DNA of 38,555 nucleotides, taken from contig NZ_JAAXGE010000026.1 in NCBI RefSeq assembly GCF_014750685.1, positions 1 to 38,555 on the forward strand. Reading direction: 5' to 3'. Within the stretch, counting starts at the first letter, position 1. Each line of letters opens with the position of its first letter. The notes beneath the pieces were generated by a model. That model saw only the letters and a list, made by a program, of their open reading frames with translations. It was not told the origin of the DNA and did no database searches. Below are positions 7,934 through 16,578 of this stretch, in pieces. The position numbers and the translations under genes are program-made. The stretch is from Bacteroides sp. GM023 (lineage in GTDB: Bacteria; Bacteroidota; Bacteroidia; Bacteroidales; Bacteroidaceae).

Positions 7934-8701
7934 TTATTTCCCTCTGTTTACACTCTCGTTGTCATCTTCGCCGTTTCCGTTGCCGCCCGATTGCGAGCCA
8001 CGCACCGCAAGGCGTGATTCCTGCCACCGGCTCATGGCATTGCGGACAATGCCGCCCTTATGCAGGGTACGGTTGTCCGTTGCGTTCAGCAGTGTGCTTG
8101 TTGCCGTTGCGTTCTGACGCTTGGCGAGGTAGCTCACTAAAATCTCGTTCTGCCGTGCCACATCCTCGTAGATGCGCAGATACTCCTTCTTTCGCTGGGC
8201 GTTTGGCATATAGGCGTCTTTCGTGGCGTTGATGGCGCACTGATAGACGTGGTAGTATTCCGTCCACCGTTCCTTGTCGGCCGGAGTACCGCCGGACAGG
8301 AGAATACGGTCGATGTTGCGCCGGAACCGGTCCATCTGTCTGCTGACCTTATCGCCCTCGGCAAGCCACGCGATGTCCGCCTGCCGGTCGGCAACGTTCA
8401 ACGCCTCGACCTTCGCCCGCTTGACCAAAGCCGAATCAATGGCTTCCGCTTCGTCCACCTGGTTGTAGAGATTGATACCGGCAAGTGTGCGGAACGAGAG
8501 CTTGTTTTTGGCCGCCGCCGACTTCTTGTATTTGTTGTGCAGCACGGAATAATAGAGGTCGGGCGAGAGTGCGCCCGTACCGGTTTCCATGACCGTTACC
8601 TGATTCTGCTTCGGCGAATCATGGTTGTACGTTACATACTGTGCGTGTACGGCTGTCGTTACGGTGACCGCCACTGCCATGAGTAATAGTTTTCTGTTCA
8701 T
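7934..8701 (-). CDS. Exported conjugation protein, DUF5045-like
   Basis: A 255-aa protein with a cleavable signal peptide (residues 1-20, ending V-H-A-Q). The N-terminal region has a V-T-Y-N-H-D-S-P-K-Q-N-Q-V-T-V-M-E-T-G-T-G stretch followed by Y-Y-x-x-L-H-N-K-Y-K-K, which I associate with DUF5045, a periplasmic family found beside TraJ. The middle is helical. The tail (about 235-255) is Gly/Asn/Asp-rich and probably disordered. It lies between the 241-aa exported protein and traJ, with 12 to 18 bases between genes. Its exact role in the channel is not known to me. Confidence 0.7.
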   Translation of the reverse strand: MNRKLLLMAVAVTVTTAVHAQYVTYNHDSPKQNQVTVMETGTGALSPDLYYSVLHNKYKKSAAAKNKLSFRTLAGINLYNQVDEAEAIDSALVKRAKVEALNVADRQADIAWLAEGDKVSRQMDRFRRNIDRILLSGGTPADKERWTEYYHVYQCAINATKDAYMPNAQRKKEYLRIYEDVARQNEILVSYLAKRQNATATSTLLNATDNRTLHKGGIVRNAMSRWQESRLAVRGSQSGGNGNGEDDNESVNRGK

Positions 8702-8719
8702 ATTCTTCTCTTTTTGTCG

Positions 8720-9445
8720 TTAATAATCCAGTCTTCCGGCTCCGCGCCAACGCCCGAAGGCGTCATCGAGAATCTCCCGCATGGTGCGGGAGCGATATAC
8801 CTTTGCTTTCCAATAGCCGATGCGCACTTGAATGTACCGCCATGTCTCGAAATAGGCCCGGTTCAGATGCCGCTCGATGTTGTCCAATGAGCGGTTGATG
8901 GCCTCCAACACCATCAGCAGGTCGGAGGTCGAGCAGGCTGCCGCTCCGGTGGCATACAGCACGAGGTCGCTCACGGACTTGTAGAGCTGTTCCCCCTCAC
9001 GGGCAATCGCCCTCAGCCCCCTCGCATTGATGGAGATAATCAGGGTATCTGCGGATTCGATGCGTCCACGTTTCAAGATCTTCGCATTGAAATCCTCCAA
9101 CAACGATTTATAGTCGCCGATACGGTCGCTGACCGATGTATAGGTATTCTTGACGTTCAACACCGTGCGCAACGACTGGTACATGACGTCGATGGCATCG
9201 AACGCACGGGTGTATTTGTCAAGGTCAATATTCAACTCTTTATAGTCCCCAATTTCTTTACAGCTGTACTCGTGCAACAGCTTGTTGCTGTACTCCAAGG
9301 TGCTACGAGCCAACAGCAGGCTGCGCTGCTTCTTGTGGTCGTTGATGTAGGCTTCGACGGAGACTATATCGAAAGTCCACTGCGCCTTGGCGATACCGGG
9401 CAGCAGGGCGAACAGCACGACGGCAATCTGTATGGTACGTTTCAT
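8720..9445 (-). CDS. Exported helical conjugation protein at the TraI position
   Basis: A 241-aa protein with a signal peptide (residues 1-21, ending A-K-A-Q-W) and a largely alpha-helical body with regular Leu/Ile spacing. It recalls the VirB5/TraI-type periplasmic proteins found before traJ, but I cannot confirm the DUF4141 family by eye. The C-terminus is basic (W-K-A-K-V-Y-R-S-R-T-M-R). Its start codon overlaps the stop of the 848-aa gene by four bases (9442-9445), so the two are translationally coupled and probably act together in the envelope. Confidence 0.68.
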   Translation of the reverse strand: MKRTIQIAVVLFALLPGIAKAQWTFDIVSVEAYINDHKKQRSLLLARSTLEYSNKLLHEYSCKEIGDYKELNIDLDKYTRAFDAIDVMYQSLRTVLNVKNTYTSVSDRIGDYKSLLEDFNAKILKRGRIESADTLIISINARGLRAIAREGEQLYKSVSDLVLYATGAAACSTSDLLMVLEAINRSLDNIERHLNRAYFETWRYIQVRIGYWKAKVYRSRTMREILDDAFGRWRGAGRLDY

Positions 9446-11988
9446 GGCCGTACCTCCTTTCTGCTATTCCTGCTGTTGCCGCTCCGAAGCGTCCGTGCAT
9501 TCTCCACCCAGCGGTCATGGCATTCCTCCACGAGTGTCAGCCTACGGCCTTCGTCCGTGTCCAGTCCGGGCTGCACATCCTTCATCACGTCAAGGATGCT
9601 CCGCTTGTAGTGCATCATCTTTTCCAGCGATACCAAGTCGGCATATATCTTGGTGATTCTGCTGTCCACCTCTCGCGCTATCTCAAGGCGGTCGCTTGAC
9701 CACAGCAGATGGTACACGTCGCCTGATGGCGTTTCTTCCGTCGGTGCGCTGCGGGCGTATTCCGTCGTGATTTTACAGGACGGATGTTCACGGGCGATTT
9801 CGGCTATCCGGTCGTTTACCAGTTTAGCCTTTTCCGCATCCGAAAGTCCCGGATCAAGGGTCAGCACGTCAGCGACGTGTGTGTCCGTATATTCCGAAGT
9901 GAGTTCCCACTTGATTTGGATAATGGTACGGTGTATTTTTATGCCGAGAAAATATTTCGGCTTGCGGGCAATGGAGACCGTAGCCCTGAATGTGATGATA
10001 CCGTTGATATTCGGCATGGTCGCCTTGCGTACATACGAGTAGCCGTTCCATGCTCCGCCGTCCTGCCAAGTAAGACCGTATGCCGCCTTGCAGTCCTGCA
10101 TGATGGCAGGGATGCGGTAATAGTCATCCGTCGCCACGCTGTTGTCGTCTGCGGCATCCGACTTTGCTTGGGCATAGTCGGACTGTTTCTTCTTCCATTC
10201 CGCGAGTTCTCCTTTCAGACGGTCTATCCGTGTCTTGTTCGCGTTGTACTGCTGCCGGTAATTCGCCGCATCCTCAATGCTCGCCGTACTGATTTTCTTC
10301 AGCAGGACAGCGTTCTCGTTTTCCAATGCCCCGATTTGCGCTTCAATATTGGCCGCTTGGCTGTTCGCCTCGTTCAATAGCGCGTCCAGTTCCGAAAGGT
10401 CGAGGTCGTTTTCCGTCACCGAGGTCTGCATGGCGCACTCCTTGGTGTGGGCATTCAACGAGCTGCCGCACTTGCGGCACTTGTACTGTGTCGAGCCTTG
10501 TCCGAGCGTAACCCCGTCGGAACAGGTCACGCTGATGGTCACGCTCTCGCATCCCTTCAATTTGGCTGCGTCCGTTGCTTGGTAATAGTTCCGCGCACCG
10601 GAAGATATATAATAGGTGTAGCCGTCCTCGTTCTCGTTGAACTCCGCAAGCCGGACATTCAGTTGCGCCCGAAACGTGTTCAAGTCCATCGAGTAGGAAT
10701 CGAAGACTTCCTCATAGACGACCTCTTCTTTGTTCCAGTTTTTGCTCACATGGATTTCGTATGCGTATGCCTTTTTGGTCTGCTTGTTTTTCTTGCTGAT
10801 GATATAGGCACTCATCCAATAGTTGATGCTGTAGCTGAACCCGTCGTTCTGGTTGTTCAACTGCTGCACGCGGTTTCTTGACCAACCGGCATATCCTTCC
10901 GAGTTGGCAAGTACCTGTTCCCGTTGCGAGGCATCAGGATAGAAATTCGGGTCGCTCGTGTTGAACCGCACCCATGCGCCCCCGTTCAGGATGCTGTTGT
11001 CGTCCGTCGGAGGATAGTAGTCGCACAGCGATACGCTCCCTTGGTCACGCCGGGCAATGTACCACCGCTGCGTGTAATAGTTCCCCATCGCTTCGTCCAG
11101 GTAGTCGGTCATCCATGCCGTGAGGTTGTAGTTGCTGAAGTTGAACAGACCGGCCACGTTGTCCGGACCACCCACCATGTCAATCAGCAAGCCGCTGATG
11201 TCATGTTCCGCCTGCTCGAATAGACTCCCGTAGTGTTCATACAGGTTGCCGATTTCTTCAACCTTTCCACCCAGCAGGTCATGGAACGAGCTGCTTTGCA
11301 ACAGGGCGTCACCAAGATTGGCAATGCCTGCCGTTGCAAGGCCGACCCCCGTGTTATAAAGGTTGTCGAGGTCGCTTTTCAGGTTCTCGTGGGTGAAGTT
11401 GCCCGGTATGCGGGCGAAGTTGTCCATCATCCGCTGCCAGTCGATGTTTCCCGTTTCGGAGAGTTTCAGCAAGGGGGCAATTTCCGGATTGATTTCGAGA
11501 AAGGCGATGTCCGAAAAGGTCAGCGTGCTGTTGGTCACCACGCTCTCGAACTGCATACACAGACTTTTGGTATCATCGCAGACTTTCATCAGGTAACTGC
11601 CCCAATAGATAGCCGTTTGCGGCGAATGGAGCATCTGCTTCGCCACCACCCATATCTTGGGCATGATTTTCTCCGCCACCATCCGGTAGATGCGCCGGTA
11701 GTAGTAGTTTTCCGTACGGCTGTTCCAGATGCCGAGGTCGCTCAGGGCTTTATGCTCCAAGAACTTGGCCGCGAATATCCCGGCGGTAGCGACCTCCGCT
11801 GCCGTGTAGTGCTTGAGGACGTCATCGACCTGCTCCCGGTAGTACCCTTCGGCGACCGCTTCCGTACCGAAGGCAGCCACCATCGCCGCAACGGTACGGG
11901 TGTCGTAGTTCACGCTGTAATACTGGGCGTGAACCGTCTGGCAGAGTGTGACCGAGGCGATGGTCAGGATAAGGAGTAGTCGTTTCAT
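9442..11988 (-). CDS. Large exported conjugation protein (848 aa) with coiled coil and Cys4 zinc-ribbon-like motif
   Basis: I do not recognise a named family. A signal peptide covers residues 1-22 (ends V-H-A-Q). The N-terminal 300 residues are helical with many Tyr/Arg. A middle region (about 320-490) is Tyr/Asn-rich and beta-like. A C-x-x-C (Y-K-C-R-K-C-G-S-S-L) with further Cys nearby (S-V-T-C upstream, E-C-A-M downstream) lies near residues 494-525. A clear coiled coil (about 533-610, A-N-I-E-A-Q-I-G-A-L-E-N-E-N) follows, then a mixed domain and a basic C-terminus. It lies between traG and the 241-aa exported protein, with 11 bases to traG. Being exported, the Cys may form disulfides rather than bind zinc. 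It probably forms a periplasmic or surface part of the transfer machine specific to this ICE family. Confidence 0.7.
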   Translation of the reverse strand: MKRLLLILTIASVTLCQTVHAQYYSVNYDTRTVAAMVAAFGTEAVAEGYYREQVDDVLKHYTAAEVATAGIFAAKFLEHKALSDLGIWNSRTENYYYRRIYRMVAEKIMPKIWVVAKQMLHSPQTAIYWGSYLMKVCDDTKSLCMQFESVVTNSTLTFSDIAFLEINPEIAPLLKLSETGNIDWQRMMDNFARIPGNFTHENLKSDLDNLYNTGVGLATAGIANLGDALLQSSSFHDLLGGKVEEIGNLYEHYGSLFEQAEHDISGLLIDMVGGPDNVAGLFNFSNYNLTAWMTDYLDEAMGNYYTQRWYIARRDQGSVSLCDYYPPTDDNSILNGGAWVRFNTSDPNFYPDASQREQVLANSEGYAGWSRNRVQQLNNQNDGFSYSINYWMSAYIISKKNKQTKKAYAYEIHVSKNWNKEEVVYEEVFDSYSMDLNTFRAQLNVRLAEFNENEDGYTYYISSGARNYYQATDAAKLKGCESVTISVTCSDGVTLGQGSTQYKCRKCGSSLNAHTKECAMQTSVTENDLDLSELDALLNEANSQAANIEAQIGALENENAVLLKKISTASIEDAANYRQQYNANKTRIDRLKGELAEWKKKQSDYAQAKSDAADDNSVATDDYYRIPAIMQDCKAAYGLTWQDGGAWNGYSYVRKATMPNINGIITFRATVSIARKPKYFLGIKIHRTIIQIKWELTSEYTDTHVADVLTLDPGLSDAEKAKLVNDRIAEIAREHPSCKITTEYARSAPTEETPSGDVYHLLWSSDRLEIAREVDSRITKIYADLVSLEKMMHYKRSILDVMKDVQPGLDTDEGRRLTLVEECHDRWVENARTLRSGNSRNSRKEVRP

Positions 11989-11999
11989 GGCTGCAATGT

Positions 12000-14708
12000 T
12001 TATTTGGATTCATGCACGGGACGGAGGTTGAGCACACGCCCCGTCTCGTTTACTTTTTGTGCAAAAGGCAGGGCCTTCCCGATACCGCTGGCATCCCAGT
12101 CCCGGCAATATGCCTCGATAGCTTCCTGATGGCTGCACCGAAGTTCCTTCTTGTAAAGCTTCAGTGCCTCCTTTTCCGCCCGTTCGGTCGTGTAGGTCAT
12201 GTAGCACTCGTGCGGCTCTTCCACGCCGTACACGCCGCTGGTCGTCCCCCGACGGATAAACACTTCGCGGAAGAAGCTGCGCCCATCCTTGTTCTCCAAG
12301 CGGTTGATGGTAAATATCTTCTTGCAATCCACCTCGGTCAGACCAAGAATCTTTCGGATTTCGTCAAAGCGTTCCTTGAACTTGCTCTGGTCAAGCAGCA
12401 TCACCACGTCCGAGTTGTTGATGATGGCCTCCTTCACGATTTCGCTGCCGATGATGTCCTGTATCTCCTGCGTCACCACGCCGACAGAAGCCCAAAACTT
12501 ACGGGCGGTCTTGTACATGAACTTGATGTATTCCGCCATGAGCGGGCTGGCAATGGCCTTCCACGCCTCTTCGATGACAAGGACTTTACGGGTCTTCTTG
12601 ATGCGCATTTTCTGCAGGAACACGTCCATGATAATCAGTGTGACAATGGGAAACAGTTTCTTGTTTTCCTTGATTGCATCCACTTCAAAGACGATGAATG
12701 TCTCGTCAAACAGTGCCGAATCCACATTCTCATTGAGAATCTTCTCATATGCGCCTCCCTTGTAGAACGGCTGCAGCATGGTCGAATAGGTCGAGTAGCT
12801 GATTGTCGTGATGTCATTTTCGGTGCAGATCTGCTCCAGACGGTCGAATGAGTAGTCAAAGAATGAGTTGAAGTTCAGTTCCGACACTTTGAGAGCCGCC
12901 CGCCGTGCCTCAAGCACCTCTATCTGTTTGCGCACCATCTCATCCACCTCTCTGGGTGGTTTGTTTGGGTTCTTTCGGCTGGCCGCCGCAAACAGGTTTT
13001 TCAGCAGTACCTCCCGTTGCTCGTCGGTGTATCTTGTAAATCCGTTGAAATAGGCATCATAGTAGTCTATGATTATCTGCTCGACAATGCGGAACTCGAT
13101 TTCGGGAATCTGGCTGTCCGACCCTTTCCAAATCATCAGGATAAGGTTCTTGAGGAAGTCTATCTTCTCGATATTGTATTCCTCCCGGTTGATGCGAAAC
13201 GGATTCATCGTAATAGGCCGTTCCTCGGTATAGGAGATATACTTGCCGCCCAGATACTCGCACAGTCCCTCGTATGAGTTCCCCGTATCGACCATCACCA
13301 CATCCGTTCCCTGCTCATGGAGCTGGCGCACGACCGAGTTCATATGAAAACTCTTGCCGCTGCCCGAAGGCCCCAAACAGAAAAAATTGGAATTATCAGT
13401 CAGTTTATTCTTTCCCTCTTTTCCCGTGATGTCGATAGCCACCGGCACGCCCTGACGGTCGGTGTAGTAAATCTTCAGCGGCGTTTCCTCGCTGTGCAGC
13501 ACACGCTCCTTGTACATCAGGCACATCGCCGCATCGGAAAGGGTCAGGAAACGGTCGTATTCCTCATTGAGCGTGTAGCAGTTGCCCGGAAACGAACCGA
13601 CGAACAGTTCCAGTTGGTTGTATGCCCGCTTGCTGATATGGATACCCATACGCCCGAAAGCGTTTTCCAAGTGGTTCGTACACTTTTGCAGGTCTGCACC
13701 GGCAGACACGGCCACCACCATGTTGAAGTGTGTATATACCAGTTGCTTGCTCTCACGGGCGATGACTTCCTGCACACGCTTGATGTCCTCGACCGCCATC
13801 TGGTTGTTCGGATTGGGAATGCTCGCGTGGCGGTTCTTCTTTTTGTCGAGCAGCGACAGCTCACGCTTCTGGTTGGGCAGGAAGATGATTTGGTTATAGA
13901 CCACCGTCTCGGCGTTCGGGATGCTGTCCACCACCGACACCAAATCGACGGGCATTTCCGTGTTGTTGACCTCGATATTCGTGTACGGACGTATCTGTGA
14001 GGGCAGTGCGGCACAGTCCACGTCCACAAGGCTGTACACCTTGCAGCGTTTGTCGCCCATCGACACGGTTTCATCGTCCGCCTTGAAGTTCGTCATCGAC
14101 ACGGTGCGGTCTTTGAAGTTCATGGCGAAGTAACGATCGACGTACTCGCTCGCTTCGGCTTTGTTCAGGAATCTGGCCTGTACGCCGCCGTCACGTAACT
14201 GGTCGTGTACTTTACGGATTTTCACAAGGAAGTCGCGCCACTTTTTGCTATCGAACGAGAACAGACGGCTTTTCTTCGCCTCTTGCGTGATGGTCAGGTA
14301 GCAAAGGCTGTCCGTGTAAGGACGTCCCTTGAAATAACGAAAATAGGATGAAGACAGGAACTCCTGACCGTCAGTCGGTTCGCTCGCAAACTGTTTCCTG
14401 ACGAAGATGTCCTGCTTGTGGATGGCGTACCCTTCGCCCAACGTCTGCGCAAGGGCGGTGAACAAGTGTGTGAAGTCGTAGTAACTGTCAATGTCCGCCG
14501 AATATTTCTGTACCGGATTCTCTATCTTAAGTACGGCGGAATATTCGCCGGTCTTGGTGTACAGCACACCCACACCGTCCGTTTCCTCCGCCGAGAAATA
14601 GATGTCCTGAAAGATTCGCTTGCGCTTGCCGCCCGTACCGAACGCATAGACCGACAAGGCCATACCCGCGCACAAAGCGACAAAACATAAAATGATGTAT
14701 AGGGTCAT
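12000..14708 (-). CDS. traG: Conjugation ATPase TraG (VirB4-like)
   Basis: A 902-aa VirB4-type ATPase that powers type IV secretion. An N-terminal hydrophobic segment (about 4-22) is followed by a DUF3875-like domain (about 30-90) and a central region. Walker A is G-P-S-G-S-G-K-S with K452, in F-F-C-L-G-P-S-G-S-G-K-S-F-H-M-N. Walker B is R-K-V-L-V-I-E-E-A-W-K-A-I (near residue 705), with catalytic glutamates in the V-I-E-E-A-W signature of VirB4/TraG. Length fits the family. The gene ends 11 bases before the 848-aa gene. The 111-base gap upstream to traF is the longest within the operon and holds no obvious signal. Confidence 0.94.
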   Translation of the reverse strand: MTLYIILCFVALCAGMALSVYAFGTGGKRKRIFQDIYFSAEETDGVGVLYTKTGEYSAVLKIENPVQKYSADIDSYYDFTHLFTALAQTLGEGYAIHKQDIFVRKQFASEPTDGQEFLSSSYFRYFKGRPYTDSLCYLTITQEAKKSRLFSFDSKKWRDFLVKIRKVHDQLRDGGVQARFLNKAEASEYVDRYFAMNFKDRTVSMTNFKADDETVSMGDKRCKVYSLVDVDCAALPSQIRPYTNIEVNNTEMPVDLVSVVDSIPNAETVVYNQIIFLPNQKRELSLLDKKKNRHASIPNPNNQMAVEDIKRVQEVIARESKQLVYTHFNMVVAVSAGADLQKCTNHLENAFGRMGIHISKRAYNQLELFVGSFPGNCYTLNEEYDRFLTLSDAAMCLMYKERVLHSEETPLKIYYTDRQGVPVAIDITGKEGKNKLTDNSNFFCLGPSGSGKSFHMNSVVRQLHEQGTDVVMVDTGNSYEGLCEYLGGKYISYTEERPITMNPFRINREEYNIEKIDFLKNLILMIWKGSDSQIPEIEFRIVEQIIIDYYDAYFNGFTRYTDEQREVLLKNLFAAASRKNPNKPPREVDEMVRKQIEVLEARRAALKVSELNFNSFFDYSFDRLEQICTENDITTISYSTYSTMLQPFYKGGAYEKILNENVDSALFDETFIVFEVDAIKENKKLFPIVTLIIMDVFLQKMRIKKTRKVLVIEEAWKAIASPLMAEYIKFMYKTARKFWASVGVVTQEIQDIIGSEIVKEAIINNSDVVMLLDQSKFKERFDEIRKILGLTEVDCKKIFTINRLENKDGRSFFREVFIRRGTTSGVYGVEEPHECYMTYTTERAEKEALKLYKKELRCSHQEAIEAYCRDWDASGIGKALPFAQKVNETGRVLNLRPVHESK

Positions 14709-14819
14709 TTCGATATACGTGTAATTAAATAGGGGCAGGTTCGCCTTGCTTCAAGACAAACCCGCCCGCGTTCAACAATCAATAAAGCCATGCACATTGC
14801 CGTGATGGTTTTTCTTTCG

Positions 14820-15116
14820 TCAGATCTTGCGCGAGTGGGCATACACATACACACCCGGAACGACCTTCTTGCTATGCAGTCCTTTCCGCTGTTTGAGGAG
14901 GATGAGCACGATACCGGCCGATACGACGGCTGCCAGCACGACAAGCCCGGCAATGAAACCGAGCAGGCAGTAGGCGGCGACAAAGCCGACAATGGCTCCG
15001 CACGTCGTCACCGCCGCCCAATATATATACCGGCCTTGGATGCCCAAAAACTCAAGAGGCCGTTGCAGTCCCTTGAACAGCGGGTAGTCCGGATAGCGTT
15101 CGTCCTTGCCTTTCAT
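14820..15116 (-). CDS. traF: Conjugal transfer protein TraF (DUF4133, VirB3-like)
   Basis: A 98-aa protein with the DUF4133 layout. The short N-terminus carries Y-P-x-Y-P-L-F-K-G-L-Q-R-P-L-E-F-L-G-I-Q-G-R-Y, followed by two membrane segments (about 31-52 and 56-74) and a short basic tail. TraF corresponds to VirB3, an inner-membrane partner of the VirB4-type ATPase encoded next (traG). The gene starts 15 bases after the traE stop. The small size is normal for the family. Confidence 0.88.
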   Translation of the reverse strand: MKGKDERYPDYPLFKGLQRPLEFLGIQGRYIYWAAVTTCGAIVGFVAAYCLLGFIAGLVVLAAVVSAGIVLILLKQRKGLHSKKVVPGVYVYAHSRKI

Positions 15117-15131
15117 ACTTATCCTTGATGT

Positions 15132-15509
15132 TTAAGCGGCAATACCGAAGAACAGAGGCAACGCCTTGGCCGCCGCAATGAGGAAGATACAGGCTCCCAC
15201 GACCATCATGATCTTCTTCTTGACGTCCTGCTCCTCGTTGTTCATGGCGATATATACCGAGATTGCACCCACGATGGCCACAACGCCGGCAATGGCGTAG
15301 CACAATTTCACCATAATAGGCACATACTTGGCAATCTCCTCCGCGACAGTGGATAATGCGCTCGTACCGGCGGAATAGTCGCCTGCGGAGTTCTGCGCTT
15401 TCGCCACCATGCCGGACAGCAGCATGAAGGAGAACATCATTACTTTGGTAGGGATTCCGTTGACGAATCCGAATGCCTTGCGGCACAGTTGTTTGGTTTT
15501 CTGAAACAT
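15132..15509 (-). CDS. traE: Conjugal transfer protein TraE (DUF4134, VirB2 pilin-like), copy 2
   Basis: A 125-aa DUF4134 protein. The long signal region ends near V-A-K-A-Q (about 38). The mature part has two hydrophobic helices (about 66-88 and 100-122) joined by a short loop with N-N-E-E-Q-D-V-K-K-K. This is the VirB2-pilin layout: small, exported, two helices. It is encoded directly after a second DUF4134 gene (15564-15890), so the element has two pilin-like paralogues. The 54-base gap between them shows no terminator. This copy lies next to traF, the usual traE position. Confidence 0.87.
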   Translation of the reverse strand: MFQKTKQLCRKAFGFVNGIPTKVMMFSFMLLSGMVAKAQNSAGDYSAGTSALSTVAEEIAKYVPIMVKLCYAIAGVVAIVGAISVYIAMNNEEQDVKKKIMMVVGACIFLIAAAKALPLFFGIAA

Positions 15510-15563
15510 ACGTTTACTTTTTTAGTGAATACTTTATTTGTCTGCGACCTGATACAAGTAAGG

Positions 15564-15890
15564 TTATATGCGGTAGCCGAAGAAAACCGGGAAAACATAG
15601 AATGCCCCGATCAGGAACAGGCACGCACCTACAAGCGTCATTATCGACTTGGTGATGCCGTCCTCGCCCGTGTTCATCTTGATGTATATCTGACAGACGG
15701 ACACGATGACGTAAACTCCGGCGATAGCGCAACAGATATACTGGACATAGAGCATCATCGTCACCACGAAGTCGTGCATCGTGGCCAACGCATCCGCTCC
15801 CCAGCTATAGTTCACGCTGCCGCTTTTGGCAAAAGTCGTGTAGGGGAACGGGAGGCACAGCGCACATAGAATCTTTTTAGCTTTCGACAT
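15564..15890 (-). CDS. DUF4134 pilin-like protein, copy 1
   Basis: A 108-aa protein with a signal peptide (about 1-21, T-F-A-K), a short hydrophilic stretch (S-V-N-Y-S-W-G-A-D-A-L) and two hydrophobic helices (about 42-70 and 82-105) around a loop with K-M-N-T-G-E-D-G-I-T-K. The layout and the loop match copy 2 (I-A-M-N-N-E-E-Q-D-V-K-K), so the two genes are diverged paralogues of the VirB2-like DUF4134 family. It starts one base after the preceding gene stop, so the two are tightly coupled. Which copy makes the main pilus subunit cannot be told. Confidence 0.85.
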   Translation of the reverse strand: MSKAKKILCALCLPFPYTTFAKSGSVNYSWGADALATMHDFVVTMMLYVQYICCAIAGVYVIVSVCQIYIKMNTGEDGITKSIMTLVGACLFLIGAFYVFPVFFGYRI

Positions 15891-15891
15891 C

Positions 15892-16335
15892 TCACAACCG
15901 GTCTTGAATTGGGTTCCACTTTATTTCCGGTCGGTTGTCTAACCGTCCCTTGGAAATCATAGCCTTGTACATCTCCTCCGACGTGCGTGCGTCCGACAGG
16001 TAAGGCGTGGTCTCTTCCATCTGTTCCTCCGCCTCGGCCTTCAGCCGTTCCAGTTTCTCCTGCGCCGTTCCCGGTTTGTCCTTGACATCCTCAAGGGATG
16101 TTTCGGAAGAGGTAGCCGTACTTTCCGTCTCGTAGTTCTCGCTACCGATACTGAAGCCGGTCTCGCTTTCCGTGACAGCCACACTCTCTTCCTCTTCCGG
16201 TGCGCCGAGGTCGAAAACTTCCTCGTTCGGTTTGTCCGTCCCCTTTTTCCCGTAGATGTCATGCGCTATGATGACGGCGTAGTAAATGATGTAGGCAACC
16301 GTCAGGACGATGGCAAAAATGAAATATGAGTTCAT
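15892..16335 (-). CDS. Membrane-anchored acidic protein at the TraD position, first gene of the tra operon
   Basis: About 147 aa from the ATG at 16335. An N-terminal membrane segment (about 3-25, F-I-F-A-I-V-L-T-V-A-Y-I-I-Y-Y-A-V-I-I) is followed by a strongly acidic, Ser/Thr-rich low-complexity stretch (about 37-85) and a helical C-terminus ending I-K-W-N-P-I-Q-D-R-L. I chose 16335 because the in-frame ATG at 16380 adds a polar Asn/Thr run that would put the hydrophobic anchor away from the N-terminus. It is the first gene after the primase terminator and leads the transfer operon. I do not recognise the family beyond its traD-like place. Confidence 0.7.
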   Translation of the reverse strand: MNSYFIFAIVLTVAYIIYYAVIIAHDIYGKKGTDKPNEEVFDLGAPEEEESVAVTESETGFSIGSENYETESTATSSETSLEDVKDKPGTAQEKLERLKAEAEEQMEETTPYLSDARTSEEMYKAMISKGRLDNRPEIKWNPIQDRL

Positions 16336-16525
16336 GTATTTAGTATGAATATTAAAATTTGTATTAGTATGATTTTGCAAAGAAACGCACGAAATATAAA
16401 ACCATAAAATAATTGAGCATTAAACATCTATTTCGTTAATGAGATTTATGTAATTTCCAAAAATCGAACTATTAAATCGTACTATATTGCAGTCTCTATG
16501 GAGGGAAATGGAGAAATCGGGGCAT
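16336..16525 (-). promoter_or_regulatory. Leader/promoter region of the tra operon
   Basis: This AT-rich intergenic stretch lies between the primase terminator and the first tra gene, so the tra promoter must be here if the terminator works. On the minus strand the nearest match to the Bacteroides -7 box TAnnTTTG is TATATTTC (one mismatch), just upstream of the gene start region. A short inverted repeat CATTAA/TTAATG lies at 16418-16423 and 16436-16441 and could be an operator. No clear -33 TTTG at the right spacing was found. An origin of transfer in this gap cannot be excluded. Confidence 0.4.
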
Positions 16526-16553
16526 AAAAAAAGCTCTCGTGGTGGAGAGCTTT
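16526..16553 (-). terminator. Intrinsic terminator after the primase gene
   Basis: On the minus strand, a perfect nine-base stem AAAGCTCTC / GAGAGCTTT (arms 16545-16553 and 16530-16538, six-base loop) is followed at once by a run of seven T. It lies 26 bases after the primase stop. It separates the HTH/RepA-like/primase operon from the tra operon. Confidence 0.88.
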
Positions 16554-16578
16554 AGGTGGCAAAGGAGAACACTGAATA

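Noticed and set aside
11233..11979. Long plus-strand open frame (248 codons) opposite the 848-aa gene
   Set aside because: It is antisense to a well-supported gene, has no recognisable domain, and is typical of shadow frames in GC-rich coding DNA. The same holds for other long antisense frames at 12012-12851, 13317-14000 and 17665-18441.
14709..14819. Possible small gene in the traF-traG gap (minus-strand frame 14705-14992)
   Set aside because: The frame mostly overlaps traF in another phase and its product looks like a random Arg/Ser-rich shadow.
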